Positions 23,973 to 36,500 of a DNA stretch of 64,000 nucleotides are shown here, piece after piece. The translations under genes were made by a program, and so were the position numbers. The stretch is from Rhinolophus ferrumequinum (taxonomy: Eukaryota > Chordata > Mammalia > Chiroptera > Rhinolophidae): assembly GCF_004115265.2 (NCBI RefSeq), contig NC_046293.1, positions 25,988,173 to 26,052,172 on the forward strand, in the 5' to 3' direction. How positions within the stretch are numbered: the first letter of the stretch is position 1; each line of letters begins with the position of its first letter. The notes under the pieces were generated by a model. It did no database searches and had not been told where the DNA came from. It was given only the letters and a program-made list of their open reading frames with translations.

Positions 23973-26017
23973 TAAGAAAGAAAGTCTTGCTACCGCTGCA
24001 TTCAAAACCTAAGTTCAGGGACATACAAACTCTAGGACATGCCCGGTGTTTTATACACAAAGTTTCATTGAATTCAGATGTCTTGGGATGAGCTCTCTAA
24101 TTATTTAGGAAGGAACTGTTGCTTAACACATTAAGTTCTGATCTCTGTTAAGATGAGTGAAGTTTGTTGGTGATTTATACTCCATGGCTGAATATGTATA
24201 CAGAGAGGGGAATGAGGGAGAGACAAAGACACAGAGACAGAGAGAGAGCAAGAGAGAGAGAAATGAGTCATGATTATTCTTTTATGGTAAGAGAAAGTAA
24301 CTTATAAGCATTACTTTAAATGGCTGAGGCTGATGGCATGCATTTATTTCATTCAAAATGCAAGGTGCCCAGGGCTGTACAGGAAGAAGTAAATATACGA
24401 ATCTTGTGTCTTCTAAGCTGCGAGGAAAGGGATTCATTTCCTGTGTTTGACTGTTCCCAACCAGGGCGTAGGAACTCTGCACCACCTGTGTACCTGAGGG
24501 TCAGACACTCAGCCCCTGGTTCTGGGAGGATGGCTCTGCTTTCAACCCTAATTTGTTAAGTGTCTCATAGTTCAACTGTTCTTTCACTGTTTTTGAGTTC
24601 AAGCTGAGGTCAGACTAAGCAATTCACGTTTCATAGACTCGCACTAAAAATAAGGTCTCAGCGCATGAAATTTGAGCCAAGGAAACAATAATAATTTACC
24701 TTTACCCTGATATTGCAGCAGGCTCACGGGATGAAAGTGCTCCTGTGCTCACACAAATTTTAGAGTTCTGTTCCTTTTGTGAGGAAGTGTGCACACACAC
24801 ACACACACACACACGCACACATATCTTCTCTATTTTATCATCCTGTAGAGTACAGGGAAAGGGAAATGTTATAAAATGAAAACCATTATATTTATAAGAC
24901 ACAGCTTGTGTAACTGTTTTCCTAGGAAAAATTCAAATCTCATATGAGTCAAAATAGAAAGTTATTATATTTTTAAAAATCGTGCTAATTTCTTTACATC
25001 CGATACACAATGAAATGTATCAATGTGTATTTTGTCTAATTGTAATGAATATTATATAAATAAATTTTAAACCATTTATATTGGTGACAATTAAATTTAG
25101 TTGTCTTACTTTAAATAAAAAAATATTTTTTAAATTTTTGTGATTTTTTTTTTTTTATTTCATTAATTTGAACCTCTTGCCTTGAAAACAGGGTTCACAC
25201 GGTGTTTGCCTCCACATTTTCCCAAGAAAAACATAATCTATGTCCTGGTCACTTTTGTTCAGCACTGTGTACTTTTTCTCTTTGGTGTTTTTGCTTATGC
25301 TTCTCACTTGCCTTTTTTCCCCTGATTAATCCAGAAAACGCTTTCCCTAAATACCATGTGTTGTGCTTTATTAAACTAACTTTGATGGTAATGTTACACA
25401 GATATCTTGAGAAACTTGGACTGATATAGTTATTTTGCATCTACTTGTATATTTCAAGCACTGAAAACACAACTGAGGCACATAGGACTTGATTTCACTA
25501 TGTTACCACACAACGGGCCAATGCTGATTAAAAAACCACCTTCATTTATTTCTTCAAGTATTAAGACAACGTGACTATGAAAGCCAAACCATTATGCTTT
25601 TTGGAACTTTCCTCTCAATTGACTTTTTTTTCTTTTTTTTACCACGGCCTAGGATATATGTATTTTTTTAAAAAAACAAAATACAGAAGGACTTATGAAA
25701 ATGAACAATTATTTTTCCTACTTGTTCTCACTTGGTGTCTCTCTAAGGGGCAACTGCTTTTCATTCTGTTTTTTATACTTTTATCAGCTTTCTCTGTAAA
25801 AGTATGAAGAAGTGTTTTCTTAATTTCTAGCCAAGGATGAATCTTGGAGTTCTTTCATCTGACCAAGCAAAGGTTCTGAAATACTCTTTTCTACCCGACT
25901 ATTAGAGTTGCATCTTGGTTTTTAATTAATTTATTGTTGTTATTATTATGTTTTTATATTGCTGAGGGCTTACACAGATAATTATTATTATTATTTTTTG
26001 CCCTGCTATTTTTTTTA

Positions 26018-26350
26018 ATTAAAGGTAGATAAATGGATAAAGAAGTTGGGGTATATATACATAATAGAATACTATTCTGCCATAAGAGATGACGAAATAG
26101 TACCATTTGCAACAACACGGATGGATCATGAGATTATAATGTTAAGCAAAATAAGTCAGACAGAAAAAGTCGAGAACCACATGATTTCACTGATATGTGG
26201 TATCTAAAACTGAAAACAACACAAGAACAAGACATACAAATGAAGAAACAAAAACTCATAGACACAGGCAATAGGTTAGTGGTTACCAGAGGGTCAGGAG
26301 AGAGGGGGTGGTAGATGAGGGTAAAGGGGATCAAATATATGGTGATGGAA
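26018..26350 (+). mobile_element. L1 3' fragment, block B only
   Basis: Sense L1 end (GATAAAGAAGTTGGGGTATA ... GATCAAATATATGGTGATGG) inserted in the sequence matching A near 7,935. Confidence 0.85.
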
Positions 26351-26768
26351 AGAATACAAAGATTATTAGGTGCTGTAGGAAACTAGTTGTATGACGGTAT
26401 TAAATTTTACCGAGGTTTCTCTTTAAAGGGAAATTATCTCCTGATAATGGTAAGAAGAAGAGAGTTGTCGTCAGATGTTGACTCATTTCCCATAATGATT
26501 TGAGATGTTGATGAAGGACTCTGCTGATTCGAGGATACATGAGTGCCCCCAATGTCTTCTCTCCTCTCATAGCATGTTTTCTGCCATTCAGTAGCTCTCA
26601 GTTTAGCCACCTGACCTCCTTTTTTATCTTCTTACCCTCCTCCACCATTACACCATTAGTTTATCCTCCTTTTCATCATGTCAAGGAAGTTTTTCAGAGT
26701 CTTAGGAATGGGTAACATCATTTCACCCATTTCTTTTCTCATTTTTTTTTGTGTAGTCTTATCTGAAT

Positions 26769-26799
<31 letters not shown>

Positions 26800-26800
<1 letters not shown>

Positions 26801-27147
26801 ATTAAAGTTTATTGGGGTGACAGTGGTTAGTAAAGTTACATAGGCTTCAGGTGCACAATTCTGCAACACATCATTTATATATCACATTGTGTGTCACCAC
26901 CAAGAGTCAGTTCTCCTTCCATCACCATATGTTTGATCCCGTTTACCCTCATCTATTACCCCTTTCCCCGTATCCTTGGTAACCACTATACTATTGTCTA
27001 TGTTTGTGTGTTTTTTCCTTTGTTTGTTTTTCTTGTTCTTTTGTTGCTTTCAGTTTTATCTACCACATATCAGTGAAATCATATCGTTCTCAACTTTTTC
27101 TGTCCGACTTACTTTGCTTAGCATAATAACCTTAAGATCTATCCAGG
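26800..27147 (-). mobile_element. L1 3' fragment, block B only, antisense
   Basis: AATTAAAGTTTATTGGGGTG ... TTTGCTTAGCATAATAACC, preceded by a (TTTA)n tract. Absent from A near 8,315 and from C near 43,250. It lies inverted with respect to the L1 at 26,018-26,350, about 450 bp away. Confidence 0.85.
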
Positions 27148-27839
27148 TTTTAAAGCATGCATCCCCAAAGAGTCCATGCATATTAAAGAGGCAAAAGGAC
27201 CTGGGATATTTATATCTTCAGCACATACTCTATGGCTACTGGTCCAGACTTACAGATTAACTTATGAGGTATTTAACTGATGGTTCTGATTGCACAGGGT
27301 AAACAAAAGGATGTGTTTTGGTCATGACACATCTTCATTTTATACTGAGATTTTTATATAGTTTATGTGACATTTTCAAGGTTGCATGCTGCACAAATCC
27401 GTGTAGTTTAGACCTATCTTTTGTCTTGTTTTGGGCATAAACAATGTTAGGCAATCTAATACATCTTGCCCAAAGCATTCCATAGGTAAGGATTTTGAGC
27501 AGCCAAACTTTCTATTGTTTGCTAGTAAATTTGTCATTAGCATGTGTAAGGAGACTCTACAATGTCAGAATCCTTTTTTTTTTCTTTCTCAGGGAAGATT
27601 CCCAATTCCTTAAAAGGAGAATAATTTGCCGCCTGATGCTAGCAATTTTCTTTCCCCTCAGGCAATGAATGCATTTTCAAAGCAGTGAGATCAAAATAAA
27701 TTTCTCATTTGGGACGATTGCCATGTGTACTATTATTTTGATATACAACACTTAGAAATTATACAACAGTTAGAAATTGCTGGTAGAGAAAAGACCTCAC
27801 TGTTCACATCTTAAGTGGATATTCATTTCTTTTTTTAGG

Positions 27840-28650
27840 CTCTTTATTCAGGGTTAGATGGTCTTGTAGTTATTAGAGTCCTTATTTGCTATGAACAAGG
27901 GACAATCCTAAATTGCAGGCGATAAAATGTGTGGTTGTCTGCAGTGGCCACTAGGGGAGAGGAGATCCTGCAAAGAGAGGTGCGTCTTCTGCAAGAATAC
28001 CTAACTTTTCAAAACCAAGTACATAAGTTAATCTGAACATTTCAGTGGAATACCCTGCTTGGTTGTCTGTGCAGCAGACCCTGAGAACGACGTTGGGTGC
28101 AAAGTTTGTTTGGATGTGCATGGAATAGAGATTGGAGAAAATATTAACACAGGAAATGGAAGGAAGAACACAGTCAAGTTCTTCCTCAGAATGTAGTTAT
28201 TAGAGGAGGCTGGTGCTTAACACTGTTGACTGATTCTGGGAAATGGGACAACTCCAAAGTTCAGACTTACTTTATGGTAAGGCTGAGGTAATGTTCAGAC
28301 TTACCTTATGGTAAGGCTGAGGTTGCTGGACTACGCTATATCCTGATATTTGTTTGTTATGGCTCATTGAGGTGAGAACTGCTCAGCACTTCTGGACTGC
28401 CATGTGTGAGAGCAGCAAGGCTTTCAACTGCTGTAGAAGAAAAAGTCTGCAATGCAAAGTTGCAGACAGTGGTTGGCTAGAGTTCACATAATATCCTAAG
28501 GGATGGATGGGGCCGTGACAACCATTGTCCCAAGTAGATATAATGACAGTCATAGTGGCACAAAAACAATTCAACTGCCTATTCACAAAAAGGAATCAAA
28601 CAAGCAACCACAGTTGGCAGTTCAGAAAGAATTAAAGGGAGGGTTTGTAT
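27840..28650. other. Conserved non-repetitive segment upstream of KLRD1-B, unidentified
   Basis: Counterpart of 8,960-9,760. A short local duplication of about 35 bp (TTCAGACTTACYTTATGGTA repeated at about 28,260 and 28,294) is private to this block. Confidence 0.4.
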
Positions 28651-29701
28651 ATATATAATCTTATCTGTGAGTGTGTACATTTGTGTGTTCTTTATCTTCT
28701 TTGTGCTTTGAGACTAGAGGTTTTAATCGAACACATCTTTGATGGAATTTTCTTCTGAGTCAGTGAACGAAGATGAAAAATAAAAGGCAACAGTTGATTT
28801 AAGTCTCATCAAATATGGTTCTGAAAACTTACAGTAAATTTCAAATGAAGGTGGTCCTGTTAGTACTGGAATTGGAGTAATAACCCCTATGATATATTCT
28901 ATCACAAAATTGTATCATTTCAAAACTAAAGCTGAAAGCAAAATCTTAAACTTCTATTTTGTTAAAGCAATGTTTCATGGGCAAAAATGAATAAAATTAG
29001 GCAGTTTTTGTTAGTTCAGCTTAGTTCAACAGTAAAACTGTAAAAGAATAGACTTCAAGTGGGCAAAAAATCATTTATACATTATCTCTCATCTTGGATT
29101 TGCATAAATTATGGATGAAGAATTTTCATGCTTGCATTATCAGGTAAGGATTTAAATTTTATCCATTTTGGTGGCTCTGAGAATGCACCTTTATTCACAC
29201 AATGCACAGTAAAAGGATGGAAACTTTTAACTTCAGAGAAACTGAGATATCATATCACAGTTCTTGTTTTTTCTTTTTCTTTTCGTCATTTTATTTGGTT
29301 GAAATGCCTATCTTTTATAAAAAGTTTCATCTGTGATAATATTATAATACTTAAACAAAAATAATACCAACAACAAAAAATTTAGGAAGTCTGCTTTATA
29401 TGTGTTGAACAGTAGATTGTATTTCCAGATTATCGTTCAAGGTTCTTATTCTACCCATCTGTCCTACATTTAAATTTCCCCTGATAAGGTATTCTTCTGA
29501 GGACAAAACCTTGTAAATTCAACTGTCAGTATACTATCTGAATGAGAAAACACAGTAAATTGTATAATACTTAAAATATTATACAAATAATTACAAGAGA
29601 ACAACTGCAGTCTTGTTCAAAAGATTTCACGGAACAGAACCTGGAGAGAACAGAGGCACTGAAGGATGGGCCTATACCAGCTGAGGCAGTTGTAGAGCAC
29701 A

Positions 29702-29754
29702 GGTGTGTGTGTGTGTGTGTGCATGTGTGTGTGTGCGTGTGTGTGTGTGTGTGT
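29702..29754. repeat. (GT)n microsatellite upstream of KLRD1-B
   Basis: GT/GC-GT run; the equivalent in A is 10,829-10,870. Confidence 0.9.
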
Positions 29755-30348
29755 TCATGGAAGAGTAATGGGGAGTCACTCTGGTTCTACCTTTTTGATA
29801 TTTGCCTTCCATAATAGCTGGTTAATGAGGCAGGGATAAGAAACACAGAATGAGAGATAGAAATACCAACTTCCTTCTGCTTAAAAAAAAAAAGGAAAAG
29901 AAAATTAGAAAAACACAGCGACAGAGAGTAGAATAGGTATGATTTGAATGTACTGCATGTGTGCTCTACAGAAAGACTGCCTGGATTTCAAAGTTAGTGG
30001 CTTTAGTTAAGTATGCAGTTCTGCCATAGTTTTCTCATCATTAAAACAAGTGTGTTTATGTATCTTTATTGTTAAGTCATTCTCAGAAATAAGTGAACTA
30101 ATATACACCAAGTGCTTTAATCTGTGTTTTGTACAAGGTAAATTGTAAATGTTTCTCATTATTAAAAGAGGAAAATACTTTGTGGAACTTTATTATACTA
30201 AGTAAATTTATGTTAGGTTTGCATAGCTTTTTTTCTCTATTTCAAATACTTTTTAAAGATGACAGATATTTGAACATCAAAAGAAAAACAAACTTTTTCT
30301 CACCCTCTTCTCTGATAGTCAAAGAAATCGCCTACATATGTGCACTGA

Positions 30349-30385
30349 GAATTTCCTGTGTTGTGGTTCCGGAACATTTTAGAAG
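30349..30385 (+). promoter_or_regulatory. Candidate proximal promoter element of KLRD1-B
   Basis: Same place and same Ets and RUNX cores as in copy A. The GAS-like TTCCAGAA of A reads TTCCGGAA here, which is a better Ets palindrome. The two genes could therefore respond differently to cytokine signals; this is inference from short motifs. Confidence 0.35.
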
Positions 30386-30601
30386 CTAGTAAGTTTACTG
30401 CTTCTTTTTCATATTATATATCGTGTCTCACCAATGTATGATTGAAGAACACTGCTTGAATATACATTTTTTCTTTTAAATTTCTATATATACAATGTAC
30501 AGATTCCTAGAGTCCAGCTGAATTCCGTGATCCAACAACGTGCTCCTTGAACAAGCGCACATCGTTGTCTTAACCGGTATCAACACTGGAACAAATTGCT
30601 C

Positions 30602-31301
30602 ATGGCAGGTATGTTGGCCAAAGTCATAAAATGAAGTGTATGTCATAAAACTTTTGGTGATGGATGCACTTCTGAATGGAATGTCTTCATTATCCAAAAT
30701 TGCACTGGCAAGATGATTGGGTGTCAAACCAAATAACTTTTTGGATTCTTCCTGCCTGGGTTCTGCTTTTACACCTTCAGCTCCTGGGTTTGTTCTTTAA
30801 GTCATCACTCTACCTCTCTTTCTCTACAGATTTTCAGACAACTCCATGGAGGTTGATTTGTGGGATCTTAGCAGTAATGTGCCTTGTGTTGATGGCTGCT
30901 TTGGGAATATTGTTGAAAAATTGTAAGTTTTTGTAAGCAAGTCTATATTAAAATTAAAACTGTGATGAAAACATTTAAAAATAAAGGTTTCAATTTACAA
31001 TGTGTAATAATTTGTTTATCCATAGTCTGTATATATTTAATTTCTAATCATTTCCTATAGCATTTCCTAAACAAAGTATTCGGCCAACATCATCACCAGT
31101 AGGAACCACAGAACCCCAGGAAGGTAGGTTCCATACCTTGGGAAAACTTAATGTTTGTAGAGGATGAAATAGACAGTTACTTGCTTTTCGCACACAGGCA
31201 CTTGATGGACCATTACACATAGTAATGCAAGTTTAACTACTAATTGTAGATAGTCGCATTTATTCTTCTCTAATGTAAGAATTAAACTACATTGATGAGC
31301 T

Positions 31302-31344
<43 letters not shown>

Positions 31345-34300
31345 TAAGTGTATATAGCCTGAATTGACATATTTTTCCTATGAGTACTATGTTTAAGTAA
31401 CAAATGAAAAATAAATTATAATAATTATTTCAGCTAATCCTAATCACCCTCCCATGATTGTTCATAACTAACATTTCATATCTCTATAATTTTGCTTCTA
31501 TTTATTCCATAATTCAGAGTATAGTGCAGAGATTTCTGCAATTAATTAATCTTTTAATTAAATTTTTTGGGTGACGTTAGTTAATAAAATTATATAGGAT
31601 TCAAATATACAATTATGTAATATATCATCTATATATTGCATTATGTTCACTACAAAAAGTCAAATTAACTTTCATCACCATATATTTAATCCCCTTTGCC
31701 CTCTTCCACCTTATCCCCACCTCCTTACACTTTGGCAACCACCAAATTGTTGTCTGTGTCTATGAGTTTTTGTTGCTTTGTTAGTCTTGTTTCTTTCTTG
31801 CTTTCAGTTTTATATGCCACATATGAATGAAGTCATATAGTTCTTGACTTTTTCTGTCTGATTTTGCTTGGCATGATCTATTCATGTTGTCGCAAATGGC
31901 TGTATTTCATCTTTTCTTATGACTAACATTCCATTTTATATATGTATCACATCTTCTTTATCCAATTATATATCGAAGGATACTTTGGTTGTTTCCATGT
32001 CTTAGCCAACATGAATAAAACTGCAATAAACATAGAGGTACACATATCTTTACGGTTAAGTGTTTTGGTAGATAGATACCCGTAAGCCCAGAAGAGGGAC
32101 TGCTGGATCATATGGTAATTTTATTATTAATATTTTGAGGAACCTCTATACTGTTTTCAATATGGGCTGTACCAGTTTATATTCCCACCAGCAGTGTATG
32201 AGGATTCCCTTTTCTCCACAACCTCTCCAACTCTTGCAATTACTTGTCTTGTTGATAATAGCCATTCTAGCAGGTGTGAGGTGATTTCTTGTTGTGGTTT
32301 TGATTTGCATTTCCTTAATAGCTAGTGAGGTTTAGCATTTTTTGTTGGCTGTATATTATCTTGGGAGAAGTGTCTGTTCATGTCCTCTGCCCATTTTTAA
32401 GAGATTTCTGCAGTTCTGACCTCACTTATCCAGTGGAAGAGAGGTCAAGGTCCAATTTTTTAAAATGTATTTGTTTTAAATGTTCTGCAAGTTGTCTTAC
32501 CATCTTCTGTGAACCTAGAGAATTGACTTATATCTGTGGTTCTCTTAGTGTTTTCCCAGCTACACTGAGATATAATTGATGTATAACACTGTGCAAGTTT
32601 AAGGTGTGCACTGTGTTCATTTGACATACTTATATATTGCAATATGATTACCAAGGTAGCACTACCTAATACCTCCATCATGTCAAATGACTATTTCTTG
32701 TATGTTTTGAGAAGATTTAACATCTACTATTTAGCAACTTACAAGTAAATAACACAGTATTGTTAACTCTAACCACATGTTATACAGTAGATCCTCAGAA
32801 CTTATTAATCTTCTGAGTGAAAGTTTGTACCCTTTTACCAACATGTCTTCATTTCCTCCACCACTCAGCCACTGGTAACCACCACTCTCTACAACTTCAT
32901 ATATATTGCAATATGATTACCAAGGTAGCACTACCTAATACCTCCATCATGTCAAATGACTATTTCTTGTATGTTTTGAGAAGATTTAACATCTACTATT
33001 TAGCAACTTACAAGTAAATAACACAGTATTGTTAACTCTAACCACATGTTATACAGTAGATCCTCAGAACTTATTAATCTTCTGAGTGAAAGTTTGTACC
33101 CTTTTACCAACATGTCTTCATTTCCTCCACCACTCAGCCACTGGTAACCACCACTCTCTACAACTTCAACATTCATTTGGCAATGATTTGAGTAGCAATC
33201 ATTGAGAACAGTATATGTTCAAGGCTAAATCACTGGTAAACTATATGACCGGCCTTCAAATTAATTGTTTTATTTATGTTCATTTTGAAAATAAAATATT
33301 CAAAATATATATCAAATTTCTCTCAAGGTACCATACTTTTTTCTGACTCAAGAAATATGCTACAATGCTTGCCTTCTTTAAATATCTCTTTCCTCTAATT
33401 TACTCTAGTTACACAGCAGGGCTCAACTTTGGGTTACTTCCTTAAAGATTCTTCTAACCATCCCCCATTCTATATTCTTTTAGGGGATGTTTTAACATAA
33501 TGAATGTCTTGTGTATAATTACCCTAATTAACATGAAATATAATTAATAAATGATTGGAAGTTATACATACCCTCCACGAAGAAAAGAATCATCTCTGAC
33601 TCAGTCACATAAATATCCTTGAATTTTGGTATATGCAATACATCCTCAAAGAATATTTGTAGAAACAATAACAAATGATTTTAGAATGAGTAAATAACAT
33701 TTAAAAAATTGAATCTCGCAGTGGATGAATCTTGAGATTATCATGCCAATCAAAATAAGTTAGACAGAAAAATTCAAGAACCATATGATTCACTCATATG
33801 TGGGATATAAAACTTAAAGCAACAAACAAGACAAACAAACAAGCAAAAACTCATAGATATAGACAATGGTTTAGTGGTTACCCGAGGGCAAGGGGGGAGG
33901 GGACAATAGAAGAGCATAAGGGGGACAAATATATGGTAATGGAAGGAGAACTGACACTGGGTGGTGAACACACAATGCAATATATGGATGATGTATTACA
34001 GAATTATATACTTAGAGCTATATAATTTTACTAACCAATGTCACCTCAATACATCTAATAAAAAAATTGAATCTCCAATGTTATCACTCATGTTTTATTT
34101 TTTCTTTTAGATGCTGGCTGCTGTTATTGTCAAGAAAAGTGGATTGGGTACCAATGCAACTGTTACTTCATTTCTAATGAAATAAAAACTTGGACAGAAA
34201 GCAGGGAATTCTGTGCCTCTCAGAATTCCCGTCTGCTTCAAGTGCAAAACAAAGATGAATTAGTATGTATTTAATTGTGGTTTCTTGCACTTTCTATGAG

Positions 34301-36170
34301 CTAGGAAAAATATACTATCTAAGTAACATGAATACTTTGAAACCTCTAATCAGATCATAACTGGATGGTTATATTTGAAGTAATAACGATTTACTCATTT
34401 CTATCCCTTAAAACACTCATTACAAAACCTACATAAAAATTATATTTCATATAGAATAAAATATTTATAAGATATGTATTATAAAATATATAAAATATTT
34501 TATGTATTATAAATATTATAAAAATCAAGATGCCAGATAAAGTTTAAGAGACATTTCAGAGAAATCAAAGAAGACATAATAGGTCATTATTTTTATTCAA
34601 ATGACCAAAGAACTTTTTAAATGTTTCGATCTTTAGTTGAATTTGTAATCTCTTTAGTAATTATATAGCTTTTATCATCATTCATGGATATAATGTGCAA
34701 TGAATATAGAGAGCATAATCATAATAATTACCTATTGCTTAAGAAAAGGGGAAAGGTTTCTTCAGCTGCATGAGGAAACTGTGTTGAGTGTAGGTTGAGT
34801 AGGTCTATCAGAGAATTTTATCTTACAATATACTGATGAATTAGGTTGAAATTTGATTGTTGATATCTGTGAAGGTATTGTTCTATGGAAATTTAACCCT
34901 TTAGAATATTTTTTATTCCTTCAAGAATGAGATTTTGTGATACTTTTTCTCACCAATGAAAGGGCCTTATAGTGAGAAAATATGAGACATGTAATTATAC
35001 TTCCTAAACTGGACATAAAAAAGAATTTAAGTTCAAGTGATTTGAAGTCTGGATCTGATGTTGGACATTGACTTTCTTGAAAATACGGTATTCCCAGAGT
35101 AGATTCAAATTAGGTTAAGATGTTTGTCTCTCTTTCCCATCAGAATTTCACGAACTCCCTTATGTATTTATACTGGATTGGACTGTTTTATAGTGAAGAA
35201 CATGGTGCCTGGTTGTGGGAGGATGGCTCTGCTCTCTCGCAAGATCTGTAAGTTTCTGGCAGTCCCACCCTTTGCTATTCTTTATGAGTTTTTCCATAGG
35301 TTTCAGTAGAGAATATAACATCCAGGAACACTGTAGCTAAAATAATCTGTCTAAGGCATGAGAATACAGAAAAGAGAATAAATACAGTAGCATACCAACT
35401 TAAGCCCCACCTAGATCATCCGATTTTGTGCTCAAGTGACACGAAGTTACTGTAGTTGTGACCATAAAAGGGCTTTTGACTTTCTCTTTCTTCCATGGTA
35501 CAAGCACGTGGATGTGTTGTGCATGTACCGATGCTCACGCAGAGAGAAGCTGCCCCGGGAAAACAGGATAGTTATTATATTCTTTATCCTGGGGGAGCCC
35601 AATATTCTCAGCATCCTCATGTGTCAAATATGCTGGGCTTCTGCATATCTGTAACCTTAGAATCTCACATTCATTCATAAACATGGTATTTGCAGCATCA
35701 TGCAATGACAAATATTATGCTCTGATTTCTTTTCCTAGGCTACATTAGTCAGTACATCTTTAAATAAAATAGAGGCAAAGTTTATTATATATTAAAACCA
35801 TTAATAACAATGGCAAGAAAAAAACAAACTCTGACCTAAATGCTATTGATTAGTGAGGCAATACATCAATTTTATAATATTGTAAAATCATTAAAACTGT
35901 GGGTATTGAATGAAAAAGATGCAATGGCTCACTCAGTATGTTACTATCTCATTCAAATGCTTGAAAAATTTCTATCACTTAATAAAAACACCATCTCTGA
36001 ACATTCTCTTTCCTTTTATCATATGTTAGTATTTTATTTTTCATTACAGATTTTCATTCTCTCAAACCATGGATACAGGGAAATGTGTAACGTATTTCAG
36101 AAGCAGAAAACTTCTGAGTGAATCATGTGTGAAAAAAAATCGTTATATCTGCAAGAAGCAGCTTATTTAG
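30602..36170 (+). CDS. KLRD1: KLRD1-B, CD94 C-type lectin-like NK receptor subunit (copy in block B)
   Basis: Six exons with GT/AG borders: 30602-30608, 30830-30922, 31061-31123, 34111-34262, 35144-35247, 36050-36170 (540 nt, 179 aa, no internal stop), so residue numbers equal those of human CD94. Same architecture as KLRD1-A: cytoplasmic tail [10 protein letters not shown], uncharged membrane segment to about residue 31, stalk, and a C-type lectin-like domain from C58 with [27 protein letters not shown] and [10 protein letters not shown]. The fold and pairing cysteines (58, 59, 61, 70, 72, 89, 152, 166, 174) are all present. About three quarters of residues match copy A; exons 4-6 differ most. 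Positions 112-114 read MYL (human QQF) and the 156-164 loop is basic (R157, R159, K160). The only sequon is N106-F-T. The lack of an ITIM or charged membrane residue rules out an NKG2 chain. Probably a functional second CD94 with altered ligand surface. Confidence 0.95.
31302..31345. repeat. (TTTA)n microsatellite, intron 3 of KLRD1-B
   Basis: About eleven TTTA units; the A counterpart at 12,418-12,448 is shorter. Confidence 0.9.
31555..32402 (-). mobile_element. L1 3' part, intron 3 of KLRD1-B
   Basis: Direct counterpart of the L1 at 12,655-13,540 in block A, with scattered substitutions and small gaps. Confidence 0.88.
32552..33185 (-). mobile_element. Older L1 3' fragment, intron 3 of KLRD1-B, with 269-bp duplication
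   Basis: Counterpart of 13,685-14,170. A 269-bp stretch (32,631-32,899) is repeated directly and, as far as I can read, perfectly at 32,900-33,168. Confidence 0.85.
32631..33168. repeat. Perfect 269-bp local tandem duplication in KLRD1-B intron 3
   Basis: The copy at 32,631-32,899 recurs without a visible mismatch at 32,900-33,168. Block A has one copy of the region at 13,760-14,130. Confidence 0.92.
33722..34072 (+). mobile_element. L1 3' end, just before exon 4 of KLRD1-B
   Basis: Same element as at 14,674-15,030; present before the duplication. Confidence 0.85.
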
Positions 36171-36494
36171 GTGTTTGTTAGGGCGGATCGGGTGGGTAAC
36201 AAGATCCAGTATTACTAAGAATGGTAAGTTTACCTCTTATATTATTATTAATTATCTACTTCTAAGATGTGTGAAATGTTTCAAATTCTTTCTTATTATA
36301 CAATTGTTTCATGTATTTGATACCCCATGTTTTAAGGTTGATGAAATTGTGCACCTACAGGTAAAATTATAAAGCATCAAGATAAATAATTTCATGAATA
36401 TTTTGATTTAATACATGTGTTCAATATTGCATGCAATATATTCTTCCATATACATGGTTATAAATTTTCCCTGCAGAAATTTAAAAATTCACAT

Positions 36495-36500
36495 AATAAA
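36495..36500 (+). terminator. Candidate poly(A) signal of KLRD1-B
   Basis: AATAAA about 325 bp after the KLRD1-B stop codon, in the same sequence context as in block A. In block C the deletion joint lies just before this site and the hexamer reads AATACA. Confidence 0.4.
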
